The position numbers and the translations under genes are program-made. The notes under the pieces were generated by a model. That model was given only the letters and a program-made list of their open reading frames with translations, was not told where the DNA came from and searched no databases. Positions 1 to 8,302 of a stretch of 64,000 bases of DNA are shown piece by piece (within the stretch, counting starts at the first letter, position 1; each line of letters starts with the position of its first letter). Source of the DNA: Pseudomonas oryzicola (GTDB lineage Bacteria; Pseudomonadota; Gammaproteobacteria; Pseudomonadales; Pseudomonadaceae); contig NZ_JABWRZ020000001.1 in the NCBI RefSeq assembly GCF_014269185.2, positions 1,017,001 to 1,081,000 of the forward strand. The letters run 5' to 3'.

Positions 1-48
1 TTTGAGCTGGTAGATCGAGGCCACCGTGAAGTCCTTTTCGTTGGGCAT
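1..48 (-). CDS. N-terminus of a gene running off the window (unidentified)
   Basis: An ATG at 48 on the minus strand opens a frame that stays open to the window edge, giving 16 residues beginning MPNEKDFTVASIYQLK. The SIYQLK string faintly recalls the start of CDP-alcohol phosphatidyltransferase-like membrane proteins of pseudomonads, but that is from memory and 16 residues prove nothing. No strong ribosome binding site precedes the ATG. It would be divergent from the PAAR gene at 219. Confidence 0.35.
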   Translation of the reverse strand, partial: MPNEKDFTVASIYQLK

Positions 49-218
49 TGGGGCGCTATTTTGGGTGAGTCTGCGTTGCGGGTAAAGCCGGACGCCTGAT
101 AGTCCGGTTTTGGTCTGATGTAAATGTGGGAAGCTTCTGATTTAGGGCTTGCGGCATCTAAAGCTTTCCCCTGGGTGTTAGGTTTTCAGTCCTGATTATC
201 TGGGCAAGGAGCTTCAGG

Positions 219-1625
219 ATGCGCGTCAGTCTGGAGGGAAGAGGGCAGGCAGTCGATGGTGATGTCACCACTACGGGTGCTGTCTGTATTGCGACGAACG
301 CCGGCTATCTCGCCGAGGGTCGAATGGTGCTTCGCGAAGGTGACCGCACCACGCCATGCCCGCTCTGTGGGCAGGCGGGCACTGTCGCCGAAGGCGTGGA
401 CCACTTTATTTCCGGCGGCCAGCGGGTGGCCGTGGACGGTGCGCTGGTGCTCTGTGGCTGCCCGCCGGGCAGTAATCGGGTTGTCGCACCGTTGCATGAG
501 GCACCGCCGTCTACGCAGCCTGTTGCGGGCCGGGCCAATACCCACTTTGCCGAGCCGTCAAACGTCTTGTACCCCGAACACTTCTCCCAACCGGTAGTGG
601 GGGCGTTGCCCGGTACGCTGGAGCCCGGGTTCTACGTAGTGCCACGGCGCATGTCATTTGCGCAGGTGCTGCTGCAATTGGCCGAGCACGACGCCACCTT
701 GCCCATCTCCCGCCTGCAGCGGCTCAATCCGACGTTTGAACACGGTTTCAAGGCAGGGGAAATCTTTGTCATCGGTGACCCTGACAACGGTGATGCCTGC
801 ACCCGCCAGGAAGGCCAGCTGATGGCGGCGGCCGAGCATGCACGCCGTGCGCTGGCAGTGCTCGATTTCGCCGAAGCGGACTTCATGATGGAACACCAGG
901 CCGAAATCGCCGGCTTGCTCAGTAATGCCAGCCAGTCCATGGGCGTGGGCAAGGACATGCTGGAACAGGGGCTGAAGCAGGTCAGCAGTACCTTGACCAG
1001 TATCGAACAACTGCACCAGCGGGAGTTCATGCGCCACGGCCATCTGAACAGCCCGAGCTTTTTCGCTGAACGGCGACAGTTACTGCAGCAGCTGGATGGC
1101 CAGTTGAAAGTGGCGTTTCTTAACAAGCAACTGGATTTGGGCAATTACGAACGGCTGAAGAAGAGCTTGAATATTTCGACCAGAAGCCTTGTGCATCATT
1201 GGTCGAAGGCGGGCGGGCCGGGGCAGATTCCGGGGTACGCGACGCATCTGGACAAGGTGGCGCGGCTCAGTAAGTACCTTGCATATGGCGGGTATGCTGC
1301 AATTGGGCTGGGTGGGATATCTTCTTATTTAAAGGTGCAGGAAGTGTGTCGAGCAGGGGAGACTGAGGCTTGTAAAAAGATTCGAATGACAGAAACAGCA
1401 AGTTTTGCTGGTGGCGTTGGTCTGGGAAGTGCTGTTGCTACCGGTGCTGGCTTGGCGGCGGGTACGCTATGCGCGGGATTCGCTATCGGTACTTTAGGCA
1501 TCGGCACGCCTGTATGTGGTATCGCGCTGGTCGGAGCTGGAGGCGCAATTGGCAGCCTGGTAGGCGCAAAGATCGGCGAGTCGGCTGGCGAACTTGCCTA
1601 TGAGGCTACAAATGATCGACCTTAA
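219..1625 (+). CDS. PAAR-domain type VI secretion effector with LysM-like segment and glycine-zipper C-terminus
   Basis: A 468-residue protein. Residues 1-92 form a PAAR domain, the spike tip that loads effectors onto VgrG in type VI secretion, with a CPLCG motif and a CGCPPGS turn. Residues about 138-187 look like a LysM fold. Residues about 195-345 are helical and charged. From about residue 350 the protein turns hydrophobic and glycine/alanine rich, with several GxxxG-type helices and a short C-x7-C segment, as in membrane-permeabilising effectors. No nuclease or peptidase motif is visible. AAGGAG lies 7 nt before the ATG. The last 14 bp overlap the next gene, a small membrane protein expected to be its immunity protein. 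Base composition drops near the C-terminal module, as expected for a swapped toxin tip. Delivery by T6SS and pore formation are inferences. Confidence 0.85.
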   Translation: MRVSLEGRGQAVDGDVTTTGAVCIATNAGYLAEGRMVLREGDRTTPCPLCGQAGTVAEGVDHFISGGQRVAVDGALVLCGCPPGSNRVVAPLHEAPPSTQPVAGRANTHFAEPSNVLYPEHFSQPVVGALPGTLEPGFYVVPRRMSFAQVLLQLAEHDATLPISRLQRLNPTFEHGFKAGEIFVIGDPDNGDACTRQEGQLMAAAEHARRALAVLDFAEADFMMEHQAEIAGLLSNASQSMGVGKDMLEQGLKQVSSTLTSIEQLHQREFMRHGHLNSPSFFAERRQLLQQLDGQLKVAFLNKQLDLGNYERLKKSLNISTRSLVHHWSKAGGPGQIPGYATHLDKVARLSKYLAYGGYAAIGLGGISSYLKVQEVCRAGETEACKKIRMTETASFAGGVGLGSAVATGAGLAAGTLCAGFAIGTLGIGTPVCGIALVGAGGAIGSLVGAKIGESAGELAYEATNDRP

Positions 1626-2013
1626 TGATTGGCCGATTATGGCTAGACTGATATTGGTAATGGGTGCATTTATCATTGGATTGCCAGGGCCGTTGATACT
1701 TGCCTTTCTTGTATTAGGAAAAGATTACGATGTCGCACGGTCGGGCATCCGGAGTAACCCTTTTATTGAATCCATGAAGCAAGTTCGGCGCGAGAAAAGT
1801 TTCAAGGGGCGCTGGATGTTCATTTGTATGCTTGCCGGCTTGGTAACTTTTCCTAAATTCGCATTGCGGCGAGGTATGCTAGACCCTGATGAGTTGAAGC
1901 GCTTTCCTTCGAGACTAAAAATTAAGTTGGCCGTTGCAGCGTGGTTGACACTGCTCGGTTGTGTTTGGATAGTAGTTGCATATGTCCTTATTCTGCTTTC
2001 GGAGGCGCGATAA
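1612..2013 (+). CDS. Small membrane protein, probable immunity protein 1
   Basis: A 133-residue protein with a hydrophobic N-terminal segment (about 10-35), a central amphipathic stretch with GLVTFP and LDPDELKRFPSRLK, and a C-terminal membrane segment. The frame can be extended to TTG 1594, but ATG 1612 (MIDLNDW) aligns exactly with the start of the paralog at 2152 (MIGFETW), so it is preferred. It overlaps the effector stop by 14 bp, which implies translational coupling. A membrane-embedded protein fused transcriptionally to a glycine-zipper effector fits an immunity role at the inner membrane. I do not recognise a named family. Confidence 0.75.
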   Translation: MIDLNDWPIMARLILVMGAFIIGLPGPLILAFLVLGKDYDVARSGIRSNPFIESMKQVRREKSFKGRWMFICMLAGLVTFPKFALRRGMLDPDELKRFPSRLKIKLAVAAWLTLLGCVWIVVAYVLILLSEAR

Positions 2014-2143
2014 TGGTAAGGAACTGGCCGAGACTGCAATGGACAGCGTTGTCATCGGCTCCTGTAGTCGTGTTGTTGTGATAATAGGTAACTTTGCAGG
2101 GGCGGGAGAAGTTTTAGTGGGGCTGTCGGGAGTTTATAAGTGA
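2014..2143 (+). other. Spacer with possible remnant of a toxin C-terminus
   Basis: Between the two immunity-like genes one frame reads without a stop from about 2003 to the TGA at 2141-2143. It gives a glycine/valine-rich tail that includes GKELAETAMDS and AGAGEVLVGLSG. The GKELAETA part vaguely resembles the GESAGELAYEAT tail of the upstream effector. It has no convincing start codon. It may be a decayed toxin tip left beside an orphan immunity gene, or chance. Confidence 0.3.
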
Positions 2144-2151
2144 GGTTTCCA

Positions 2152-2553
2152 ATGATAGGTTTTGAAACCTGGTCTGTGATTCTTAAATTGTCATTTCTAA
2201 TCGTCCCATTTGCTATTGCTTTGCTAGGGGCCTCGATTAGCCTTCACATCACGCTAACACCGAATTTTCACGTTGTTTGCTCCGCGATCACAAGTAATCC
2301 CTACATTGAGCAGTTAAAAATTTGTTGGGGGACATCTAGCCTGAAGTGGCGATGGATGCTGGTCTGCAGTATTGGCGGTCTTGTCACATTGCCTTGCCTG
2401 GCTTTGCGTTTCGGCAAGCTCGATGTTGAAGAGTTGAAGGCATTTCCTTCAACGCTTAAGCGGAAGCTTAAAATTTCGGTGTGGCTGTCAATCATTGGAT
2501 GTAGTGGGATTGCTGTAACGGTTGCGATAATCGAGCTTTCCAAAGCCCAATAG
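2152..2553 (+). CDS. Small membrane protein, probable immunity protein 2 (paralog of 1612-2013)
   Basis: A 133-residue protein with the same architecture as the preceding small gene. Shared features by eye are SNPYIE/SNPFIE, S-x-K-x-RWM, GLVT-x-P, ALR-x-G-x-LD, ELK-x-FP, LKxKL and a C-terminal membrane helix ending LS-x-A. GTG 2140 extends the frame by four codons, but ATG 2152 matches the paralog start. It is distinctly AT-richer than the flanking core genes, which suggests acquisition by transfer. A second immunity copy may protect against a different toxin variant carried by competitors. Confidence 0.7.
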   Translation: MIGFETWSVILKLSFLIVPFAIALLGASISLHITLTPNFHVVCSAITSNPYIEQLKICWGTSSLKWRWMLVCSIGGLVTLPCLALRFGKLDVEELKAFPSTLKRKLKISVWLSIIGCSGIAVTVAIIELSKAQ

Positions 2554-2581
2554 ACTCAACCCGCAGCGAGGTTGCGGGTGA

Positions 2582-3475
2582 CTAAAGGCGTTTGTCACCC
2601 TGCACCGCAGCTACCAAACCCGCCGCATACCCCGGCAATGCCGCAAAATCCCGCGTGCACACCAGCAATCGGCGGTTGGCCCATGGTTCCGCCAGCGCCA
2701 CCCAGTGCAAGGGCAACATACCCTGCCAGCGTCGCACCGCTGCCAGTGGCACCACCCCCACGCCGGCACCGCCGGCGACCATGCGAATCACCCCATCAAA
2801 CCCTTCGGCCCGCACGCGTACCTGCATCCGTCGCCCCTCGCGCAGGGCTTGCTCTTCAAGGTACAACGCCAATGCACTGCTGGCGCCGAGGCCGACATAG
2901 CCGTGCGCCAGGCTATCGCTGAAGCTGGGCGCGAGCGCACTGGCCAGCGGGTGGCCGGGCGGCGTCACTAGCACCAGCGGGTCGTCGCGAAAGGGGCGGG
3001 TTTGCAGGTGCTCGCATGGGGCTGCGGTCGAAACGATGCCGAGGTCGGCCATGCCCTGGGTAATCGCTTGCACGATGCGCAGGCTCGGCAGTTCCTGCAC
3101 GTCGACGCTGATTCCGGGGTTTTCAGCCAGGTAGCTGGCCAGCAGTTCCGGCAGGTATTCGGTGAGCGCCGCGGTGTTGCACAGCAGGCGCACCTGGCCT
3201 TGCTGCCCTTGCGCGTACTGGCCCAGGTCGAACTGCAGGCGTTCGACCTGCTGCGCTATCAGCCGGGCATGCTGCAGCAGGGCCTGGCCGGCCGGCGTCG
3301 GCTGCACGCCACGGCGATTGCGTTCCAGCAGGGGGATGCCCAACGAAGCTTCCATGGCGCGAATGCGCGCACTGGCTGCTGGCAGCGACAGGTGGCTGCG
3401 GCTGGCGCCGGCGGTGATGTTGCCGCACTCCAGGGTGTGCTGGAACAGCCTCAGGTCGATCAGGTCGAAATGCAT
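2582..3475 (-). CDS. LysR-family transcriptional regulator
   Basis: A 297-residue LysR regulator: winged helix-turn-helix at residues about 1-60 (FDLIDLRLFQHTLECGN, then LPAASARIRAME) and a periplasmic-binding-like effector domain from about 85 (TEYLPELLASYL). The start is taken at ATG 3475; the longer frame to 3493 would need TTG. It is divergent from the TauE-like transporter at 3553, 77 bp away, and is the likely regulator of that gene. The inducer cannot be read from the sequence. Confidence 0.88.
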   Translation of the reverse strand: MHFDLIDLRLFQHTLECGNITAGASRSHLSLPAASARIRAMEASLGIPLLERNRRGVQPTPAGQALLQHARLIAQQVERLQFDLGQYAQGQQGQVRLLCNTAALTEYLPELLASYLAENPGISVDVQELPSLRIVQAITQGMADLGIVSTAAPCEHLQTRPFRDDPLVLVTPPGHPLASALAPSFSDSLAHGYVGLGASSALALYLEEQALREGRRMQVRVRAEGFDGVIRMVAGGAGVGVVPLAAVRRWQGMLPLHWVALAEPWANRRLLVCTRDFAALPGYAAGLVAAVQGDKRL

Positions 3476-3552
3476 CTGGCTCTGTCCTGGCAAGAGTCTG
3501 CCTGAGTATATGACAGATTTTCAGCCCGGCCGGCGCGCGCCATCATCGGCTG

Positions 3553-4317
3553 ATGAATACCTTGCTCGCTTTCTATCAAGACCTTGGCCCAGCCCTCGCA
3601 TCGCTGGTGGTAATGACCTTTCTGCTGGCCGGTACGGTGAAAGGGGTGATTGGCCTCGGCTTGCCGACCATCGCCATGGGCCTGTTGGGCCTGGCTATGC
3701 CTCCGGCGCAGGCTGCCGCGTTGCTGATCGTGCCTTCGACCTTCACCAACCTTTGGCAGCTGGCGAGTGGCGGGCATCTGCGGGCGTTGCTGGTACGTCT
3801 GGGGCCGATGCTGGCAATGCTCTTCATCGGTACCTTGCTGGGCAGCGCCTGGTTGGGGATCAACAGCGGCCCGTGGGCCAAACATGCACTGGGCGCGGCC
3901 CTGCTGGCCTATGCGCTGTACGGGTTGGTCGGGGCGGGCCTGTGCCTGGCGCCGAGGCGCGAGCGTTGGCTGGGGCCGGCCTGCGGCCTGGTGACCGGCG
4001 TGGTCAGCGCAGCGACGGGGGTATTCGTGATACCGGCGGTACCCTACCTGCAGAGCCTGGCCTTGAACCGTGAGCAGATGGTCCAGGCCCTGGGCCTGTC
4101 GTTCACGGTATCGACCCTGGCCCTGGCCGTTGGCCTGGCCGGGCAGGATGCCCTGGGTGGCCAGGCACTGGGGGCCTCCCTGCTGATGCTGGCGCCGGCC
4201 TTGCTCGGCATGCTGGCCGGGCAATGGCTGCGCCAGCGCATCAGCGCACTGTTGTTCAAACGCTGCTTCTTCATCGGCCTGGCCGCACTTGGCGGCCATT
4301 TGCTTATCAGCGGTTAG
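3553..4317 (+). CDS. TauE/SafE-family sulfite/organosulfonate exporter-like permease
   Basis: A 254-residue integral membrane protein with about eight hydrophobic segments in two repeats. The first carries the family-typical glycine-rich GTVKGVIGLGLPTI and the second GLVTGVVSAATGVFVIP. Members move sulfite, sulfoacetate or related small anions out of the cell; the substrate here is not known. The gene is divergent from a LysR regulator, and its last 11 bp overlap the convergent monooxygenase gene ending at 4307. Confidence 0.85.
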   Translation: MNTLLAFYQDLGPALASLVVMTFLLAGTVKGVIGLGLPTIAMGLLGLAMPPAQAAALLIVPSTFTNLWQLASGGHLRALLVRLGPMLAMLFIGTLLGSAWLGINSGPWAKHALGAALLAYALYGLVGAGLCLAPRRERWLGPACGLVTGVVSAATGVFVIPAVPYLQSLALNREQMVQALGLSFTVSTLALAVGLAGQDALGGQALGASLLMLAPALLGMLAGQWLRQRISALLFKRCFFIGLAALGGHLLISG

Positions 4318-4621
4318 CGGACGAGGCGCTGAGCATGTCGATCATCTGGATGTCGAAATCGCGCTCCAGGTAGTCCATGCGCTTTTCGAAGAATGCGGTC
4401 ATGTGCGGCAGGGCCGAGTGCACATCCAGCGCGGCCTTGTCGGCCCATACCTCGAAGAACACGAACAGGCTCGGGTCCTGCTTGTCGCGCAGCATGTGGT
4501 ACTCGATGCAGCCAGGTTCCTGACGGCTTGGCTCGACGTAGGCGCGGAACAGGGTTTCGAAGGCTTCGGCCATTTCCGGACGGGTCTTGGCTTTGAGGAT
4601 GAAGGCGTACTGCTCGGTCAT
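4307..4621 (-). CDS. ABM-domain monooxygenase, YgiN-like putative quinol monooxygenase
   Basis: A 104-residue protein of the antibiotic-biosynthesis-monooxygenase fold. It begins EQYAFILKAKTRPEMAEAFE and has the family signature EPGCIEYHML followed by FVFFEVWADKAALD. In E. coli YgiN oxidises menadiol and is encoded next to the quinone reductase MdaB. Here the next gene, divergent by 154 bp, is mdaB-like, which supports a joint quinone redox role. It converges on and overlaps the TauE gene by 11 bp. Confidence 0.8.
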   Translation of the reverse strand: MTEQYAFILKAKTRPEMAEAFETLFRAYVEPSRQEPGCIEYHMLRDKQDPSLFVFFEVWADKAALDVHSALPHMTAFFEKRMDYLERDFDIQMIDMLSASSANR

Positions 4622-4775
4622 GGGTCGCTACTCGTTGACGGAAGGTAAGGCGATTCTACGGCAATAATGCGCCAGCCATTCGTGACTTGTGGTCAATTGT
4701 ATTTTGCCCCCGAGCCACTGTATCCCCCGCCCGCGAGCCCCTAACCTGGCGACCTGAATTTTTCGCGAGGCTCAC

Positions 4776-5366
4776 ATGAAAAAGATCCTTCTGCTCAACG
4801 GCGGTAAACAGTTCGCTCACTCCGATGGCCGTCTCAACACCACCCTGCACGAAGCGGCCATGGCTCACCTGGATCGCGCCGGTTTCGATGTGCGCCAGAC
4901 CTTCATCGATGGCGGTTATGACATTCAGGAAGAAGTGGAGAAATTCCTCTGGGCCGATGTAGTGATCTACCAGATGCCAGGCTGGTGGATGGGCGCGCCA
5001 TGGACCGTGAAGAAATACATCGACGAGGTGTTCACCGCAGGCCATGGCAGCCTCTATGCCAACGATGGTCGTACCCGTTCGGACCACTCGCAGAAATATG
5101 GCAGCGGTGGCCTGGTACACGGCAAGCAGTACATGCTGTCGTTGACCTGGAATGCGCCGCAGCAGGCATTCGACGACCCCAGCGATTTCTTCGAGGGCAA
5201 GGGTGTGGATGCGGTGTACTTCCCCTTCCACAAGGCCAACCAGTTCCTTGGCATGACTGGCTTGCCGACCTTCCTGGCGGTGGATGTGATGAAGCGCCCG
5301 GATGTGCCAGCTGCGCTGGCGGCCTATGCGGAGCACCTGGACAAGGTATTCGGCAAGGCACAGTGA
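4776..5366 (+). CDS. mdaB: NAD(P)H quinone oxidoreductase, MdaB family
   Basis: A 196-residue flavodoxin-fold protein with start MKKILLLNGGKQFAHSDGRL. The motif YQMPGWWMGAPWTVKKYIDE is highly characteristic of MdaB, and KANQFLGMTGLPTF near residue 152 is also conserved. MdaB is a soluble FAD enzyme that reduces quinones by two electrons, avoiding semiquinone radicals. Length matches E. coli MdaB (193). It is divergent from the YgiN-like gene and is followed 118 bp later by a co-oriented LysR gene. Confidence 0.92.
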   Translation: MKKILLLNGGKQFAHSDGRLNTTLHEAAMAHLDRAGFDVRQTFIDGGYDIQEEVEKFLWADVVIYQMPGWWMGAPWTVKKYIDEVFTAGHGSLYANDGRTRSDHSQKYGSGGLVHGKQYMLSLTWNAPQQAFDDPSDFFEGKGVDAVYFPFHKANQFLGMTGLPTFLAVDVMKRPDVPAALAAYAEHLDKVFGKAQ

Positions 5367-5371
5367 GTTTC

Positions 5372-5419
5372 GCTGTGCCGCCGCTTCGCGGGCCAGCCTG
5401 CGAAGAGGGCGGTACAGGC
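5372..5419. repeat. Degenerate REP-like hairpin
   Basis: An imperfect inverted repeat built around CGCTTCGCGGG and GCGAAGAGGGCGG, flanked by CTGTGCC and GGTACAGGC. This is the layout of the P. putida REP family seen elsewhere in the window. It lies between mdaB and the next LysR gene. Confidence 0.6.
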
Positions 5420-5484
5420 AGCGCTGGACTTGGCCTCGACAAGCGGCTATCTAGTCCCTGCAGAGACCAACCACAGGCTCCGAT

Positions 5485-6381
5485 GTGAAAACCCGATCTG
5501 AAGAACTCCAGGTATTCGTCACCGTCATCGACTGCGGCTCGATTTCCGCTGCTGCCGAGCAGATGGGCCAGACCCCGTCCGCCGTCAGCCGCACCCTGTC
5601 ACGCCTGGAAGGCAAGCTGGGCACCACTTTGGTCAACCGCACCACCCGGCGCATGGACCTGACCGAAGAGGGCCGCTTTTTTCTCGAACGCTCGCGCCTG
5701 ATCCTGGAACAGATGGACGAGATGGAAGAGCGCCTGTCGATGAACCGCCAGACCCCTACCGGGCGTCTGCGCATCAACGCCGCTGCGCCGTTCATGCTGC
5801 ATGCCATCCTGCCCTGGATCGGCGAGTTCCGCCGCCAGTACCCTGGCATCGAACTGGAACTCAACACCGACGACCTGATCATCGACCTGCTGGAGCAGAG
5901 CACCGATGTGGCCATTCGCATCGGCGAACTGGCCGACTCCAGCCTGCACGCGCGCAGCCTGGGGTGCAGCCCGGTGCAGGTGCTGGCCAGCCCGGCGTAC
6001 CTCGAACAGCATGGTACGCCGCAGCGGGTCGAGGACCTGGCCAACCATTGCCTGCTCGGCTTCAGCCAGCCCGAGTCGCTCAACCACTGGCCACTGCGCC
6101 ATGCCCAGGGCGACCGCTGGAGCATCCGCCCGGCGCTGATCGCTTCCAGCGGCGAGACCTTGCGCCAGCTGGCCCTGGCGGGCGAGGGCATCGTCAGCCT
6201 GTCGCACTTCATGACCCACGAAGACATCCGCAGCGGGCGCCTGCAAGTGTTGCTCAGCGAAGCCAACAACGGCTATCGCCAGCCGATCCATGCGGTGTAC
6301 TACCGCAATACTCAGCTGGCGCTGCGCATCCAGTGCTTTCTCGATTTCATCCAGCGCAAGCTGGCGATGTACGCCTGCTGA
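5485..6381 (+). CDS. LysR-family transcriptional regulator
   Basis: A 298-residue LysR protein of the CrgA/DmlR-like clade: KTRSEELQVFVTVIDCGSIS, then an HTH with QTPSAVSRTLSRLE and the LVNRTTRRMDLTEEG wing. The effector domain starts near residue 90 (GRLRINAAAPFML). The start must be GTG 5485, because the overlapping ATG at 5483 runs straight into TGA. It follows mdaB in the same direction and may control it or the downstream ggt; neither is demonstrated. Confidence 0.88.
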   Translation: MKTRSEELQVFVTVIDCGSISAAAEQMGQTPSAVSRTLSRLEGKLGTTLVNRTTRRMDLTEEGRFFLERSRLILEQMDEMEERLSMNRQTPTGRLRINAAAPFMLHAILPWIGEFRRQYPGIELELNTDDLIIDLLEQSTDVAIRIGELADSSLHARSLGCSPVQVLASPAYLEQHGTPQRVEDLANHCLLGFSQPESLNHWPLRHAQGDRWSIRPALIASSGETLRQLALAGEGIVSLSHFMTHEDIRSGRLQVLLSEANNGYRQPIHAVYYRNTQLALRIQCFLDFIQRKLAMYAC

Positions 6382-6498
6382 GTTGCCTGAACGCGACACA
6401 TTCTGTCCACAGGCGGCGAAACTTCCAGCGATTGATTGCGCAGTGGAAACGCTTCGGCCTTACTCACTGCTCAACAAAAACAACACCAAGGAAGTGTC

Positions 6499-8166
6499 AT
6501 GCGTATGGTTCCGTTCCAGTACCTGGCTCTCGCCGCCGCGATCCTGAGCTGTTCCTCGGTTCATGCCGCCACCCTGGAGGGCGGTGCAGTGGCCGCGCCC
6601 GATCAATATGGTGCACAGGTGGCCGCCGATATCCTCAAGAAAGGCGGCAACGCGGTGGATGCGGCAGTGGCCACTGCGTTCACCCTGGCGGTGACTTACC
6701 CCGAGGCGGGCAACATCGGCGGCGGCGGGTTCATGACCCTGTTCGTCGACGGCAAACCCTATTTCCTCGATTACCGTGAGGTCGCCCCCAAGGCCGCCAC
6801 GCGCAACATGTACCTGGACGACAAGGGTGAGGTGATCGAGCACCTGAGCCTGGTCGGGGCGCGCGCTGCAGGTGTGCCCGGCACGGTAATGGGCTTGTGG
6901 GAGGCGCACCAGAAGTTCGGCAAGCTGCCCTGGAGCGAACTGCTGACCCCGGCCATCGGTTATGCGAAAAACGGTTTCAAGGTGGCTGAAAAGCAGTACC
7001 AGTACCGCAACGATGCCCAGGGCATGTTCAAGACCGCGACCAACTTCAACGATTATTTCGGCAACATGAAAGTCGGTCAGCTGTTCAGGCAGCCAGAGAT
7101 GGCGCAGACCCTGGAGCGCATCGCCGACAAGGGCGTGAGCGAGTTCTACCAGGGCAAGACTGCCGACCTGCTGGTGGCGCAGATGCAGGCCGACAAGGGC
7201 CTGATCACCAAGCAGGACCTGCAGGACTACAAGGCCATATGGCGTGAGCCGATGGCTGTGAGCTGGCGTGGCAATGTGGTCTATACCGCGCCTCCGCCAA
7301 GTTCCGGCGGCGTTGCCCTGGCCCAGTTGCTGGGCATCAAGGAGGATCGCGCGGCGGACTTCAAGGGTGTGGCGCACAATTCGGCGCAGTACATCCACCT
7401 GCTGGCCGAGATCGAAAAGCGGGTGTTCGCCGACCGTGCCGACTACCTCGGCGACCCAGCCTTCACCCAGGTTCCGGTGGCGCAGCTGGTGGCCAAGGAC
7501 TACCTGGCCAAGCGTGCCGCACAGGTCAACCCGAAGGCCATTTCCGCGACCGACAAGGTCAGGCCGGGCCTGGAGCCGCATCAGACCACGCATTTCTCCA
7601 TCGTCGACAAGCAGGGCAACGCGGTCAGCAATACCTACACCCTGAACCTTGATTACGGCAGTGGCGTGGTGGTGAAAGGTGCGGGCTTCCTGCTGAACGA
7701 CGAGATGGATGACTTCAGCGCCAAGCCGGGGGCGGCCAATGCGTTCGGCGTGGTTGGCGGGGATGCCAATGCCATCGCACCGGGCAAGCGCATGCTGTCG
7801 TCGATGAGCCCCAGCCTGATGACCCGCGATGGCAAGGTCGAGTTGGTCATCGGTACACCAGGCGGCTCGCGCATTTTCACCTCGATCTTCCAGGTCATGA
7901 ACAATCTGTATGACTACGGCATGCCGCTGGACAAGGCGGTGGCAGCGCAGCGTGTGCACCATCAATTGCTGCCCAAGGACACCATTTACTTTGACAGCTA
8001 CGCGCCGTTGACTGGGCCGGTAGCTGATGAGCTGAAGAAGATGGGCTATGTGCTGGAGGATCAGGGCTGGGAAATGGGGGATATCCAGGCGATCCGGGTT
8101 GATGGGACGAAGCTGGAGACCGCTTCGGATCCGCGTGGGCGTGGGGTAGGGATGATCGTCAAGTAA
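6499..8166 (+). CDS. ggt: Gamma-glutamyltransferase (periplasmic)
   Basis: A 555-residue N-terminal nucleophile hydrolase that cleaves glutathione and transfers gamma-glutamyl groups. Residues 1-23 are a signal peptide ending SSVHA. The autoprocessing site is at HQ|TTHFSIVD: Thr363 becomes the N-terminal catalytic residue of the small subunit. The YTLNLDYGSGVV and LSSMSPSL segments are family signatures. ATG 6499 is chosen because AAGGAAG precedes it and a signal peptide follows directly; the frame itself is open from 6436. It is convergent with the chemoreceptor gene. Confidence 0.95.
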   Translation: MRMVPFQYLALAAAILSCSSVHAATLEGGAVAAPDQYGAQVAADILKKGGNAVDAAVATAFTLAVTYPEAGNIGGGGFMTLFVDGKPYFLDYREVAPKAATRNMYLDDKGEVIEHLSLVGARAAGVPGTVMGLWEAHQKFGKLPWSELLTPAIGYAKNGFKVAEKQYQYRNDAQGMFKTATNFNDYFGNMKVGQLFRQPEMAQTLERIADKGVSEFYQGKTADLLVAQMQADKGLITKQDLQDYKAIWREPMAVSWRGNVVYTAPPPSSGGVALAQLLGIKEDRAADFKGVAHNSAQYIHLLAEIEKRVFADRADYLGDPAFTQVPVAQLVAKDYLAKRAAQVNPKAISATDKVRPGLEPHQTTHFSIVDKQGNAVSNTYTLNLDYGSGVVVKGAGFLLNDEMDDFSAKPGAANAFGVVGGDANAIAPGKRMLSSMSPSLMTRDGKVELVIGTPGGSRIFTSIFQVMNNLYDYGMPLDKAVAAQRVHHQLLPKDTIYFDSYAPLTGPVADELKKMGYVLEDQGWEMGDIQAIRVDGTKLETASDPRGRGVGMIVK

Positions 8167-8183
8167 TACCTGCCAGAATGCTG

Positions 8184-8200
8184 GGAGGGCTTTGCCCTCC
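8184..8200. terminator. Hairpin downstream of ggt
   Basis: GGAGGGC-TTT-GCCCTCC, a perfect 7-bp stem with a 3-nt loop, 18 bp after the ggt stop. There is no U-run on the plus strand, so termination efficiency is uncertain. Confidence 0.5.
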
Positions 8201-8201
8201 T

Positions 8202-8273
8202 ATCGCGACACAAGGCCGCTCCCACAAAGACCTGCGTACGCCGATCAATGTGGCAGCGGCCTTGTGTCGCGAT
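8202..8273. repeat. Inverted REP pair between ggt and the chemoreceptor gene
   Basis: Two 25-bp arms (8202-8226 and 8249-8273) are inverted copies with one mismatch, containing CACAAGGCCGCTCCCACA. They are separated by 22 bp. A further hairpin, GGGCCGC-AAA-GCGGCCC, follows at 8274-8290. The whole sits between convergent gene ends. Confidence 0.75.
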
Positions 8274-8302
8274 GGGCCGCAAAGCGGCCCCAGATTCCAG
8301 GG

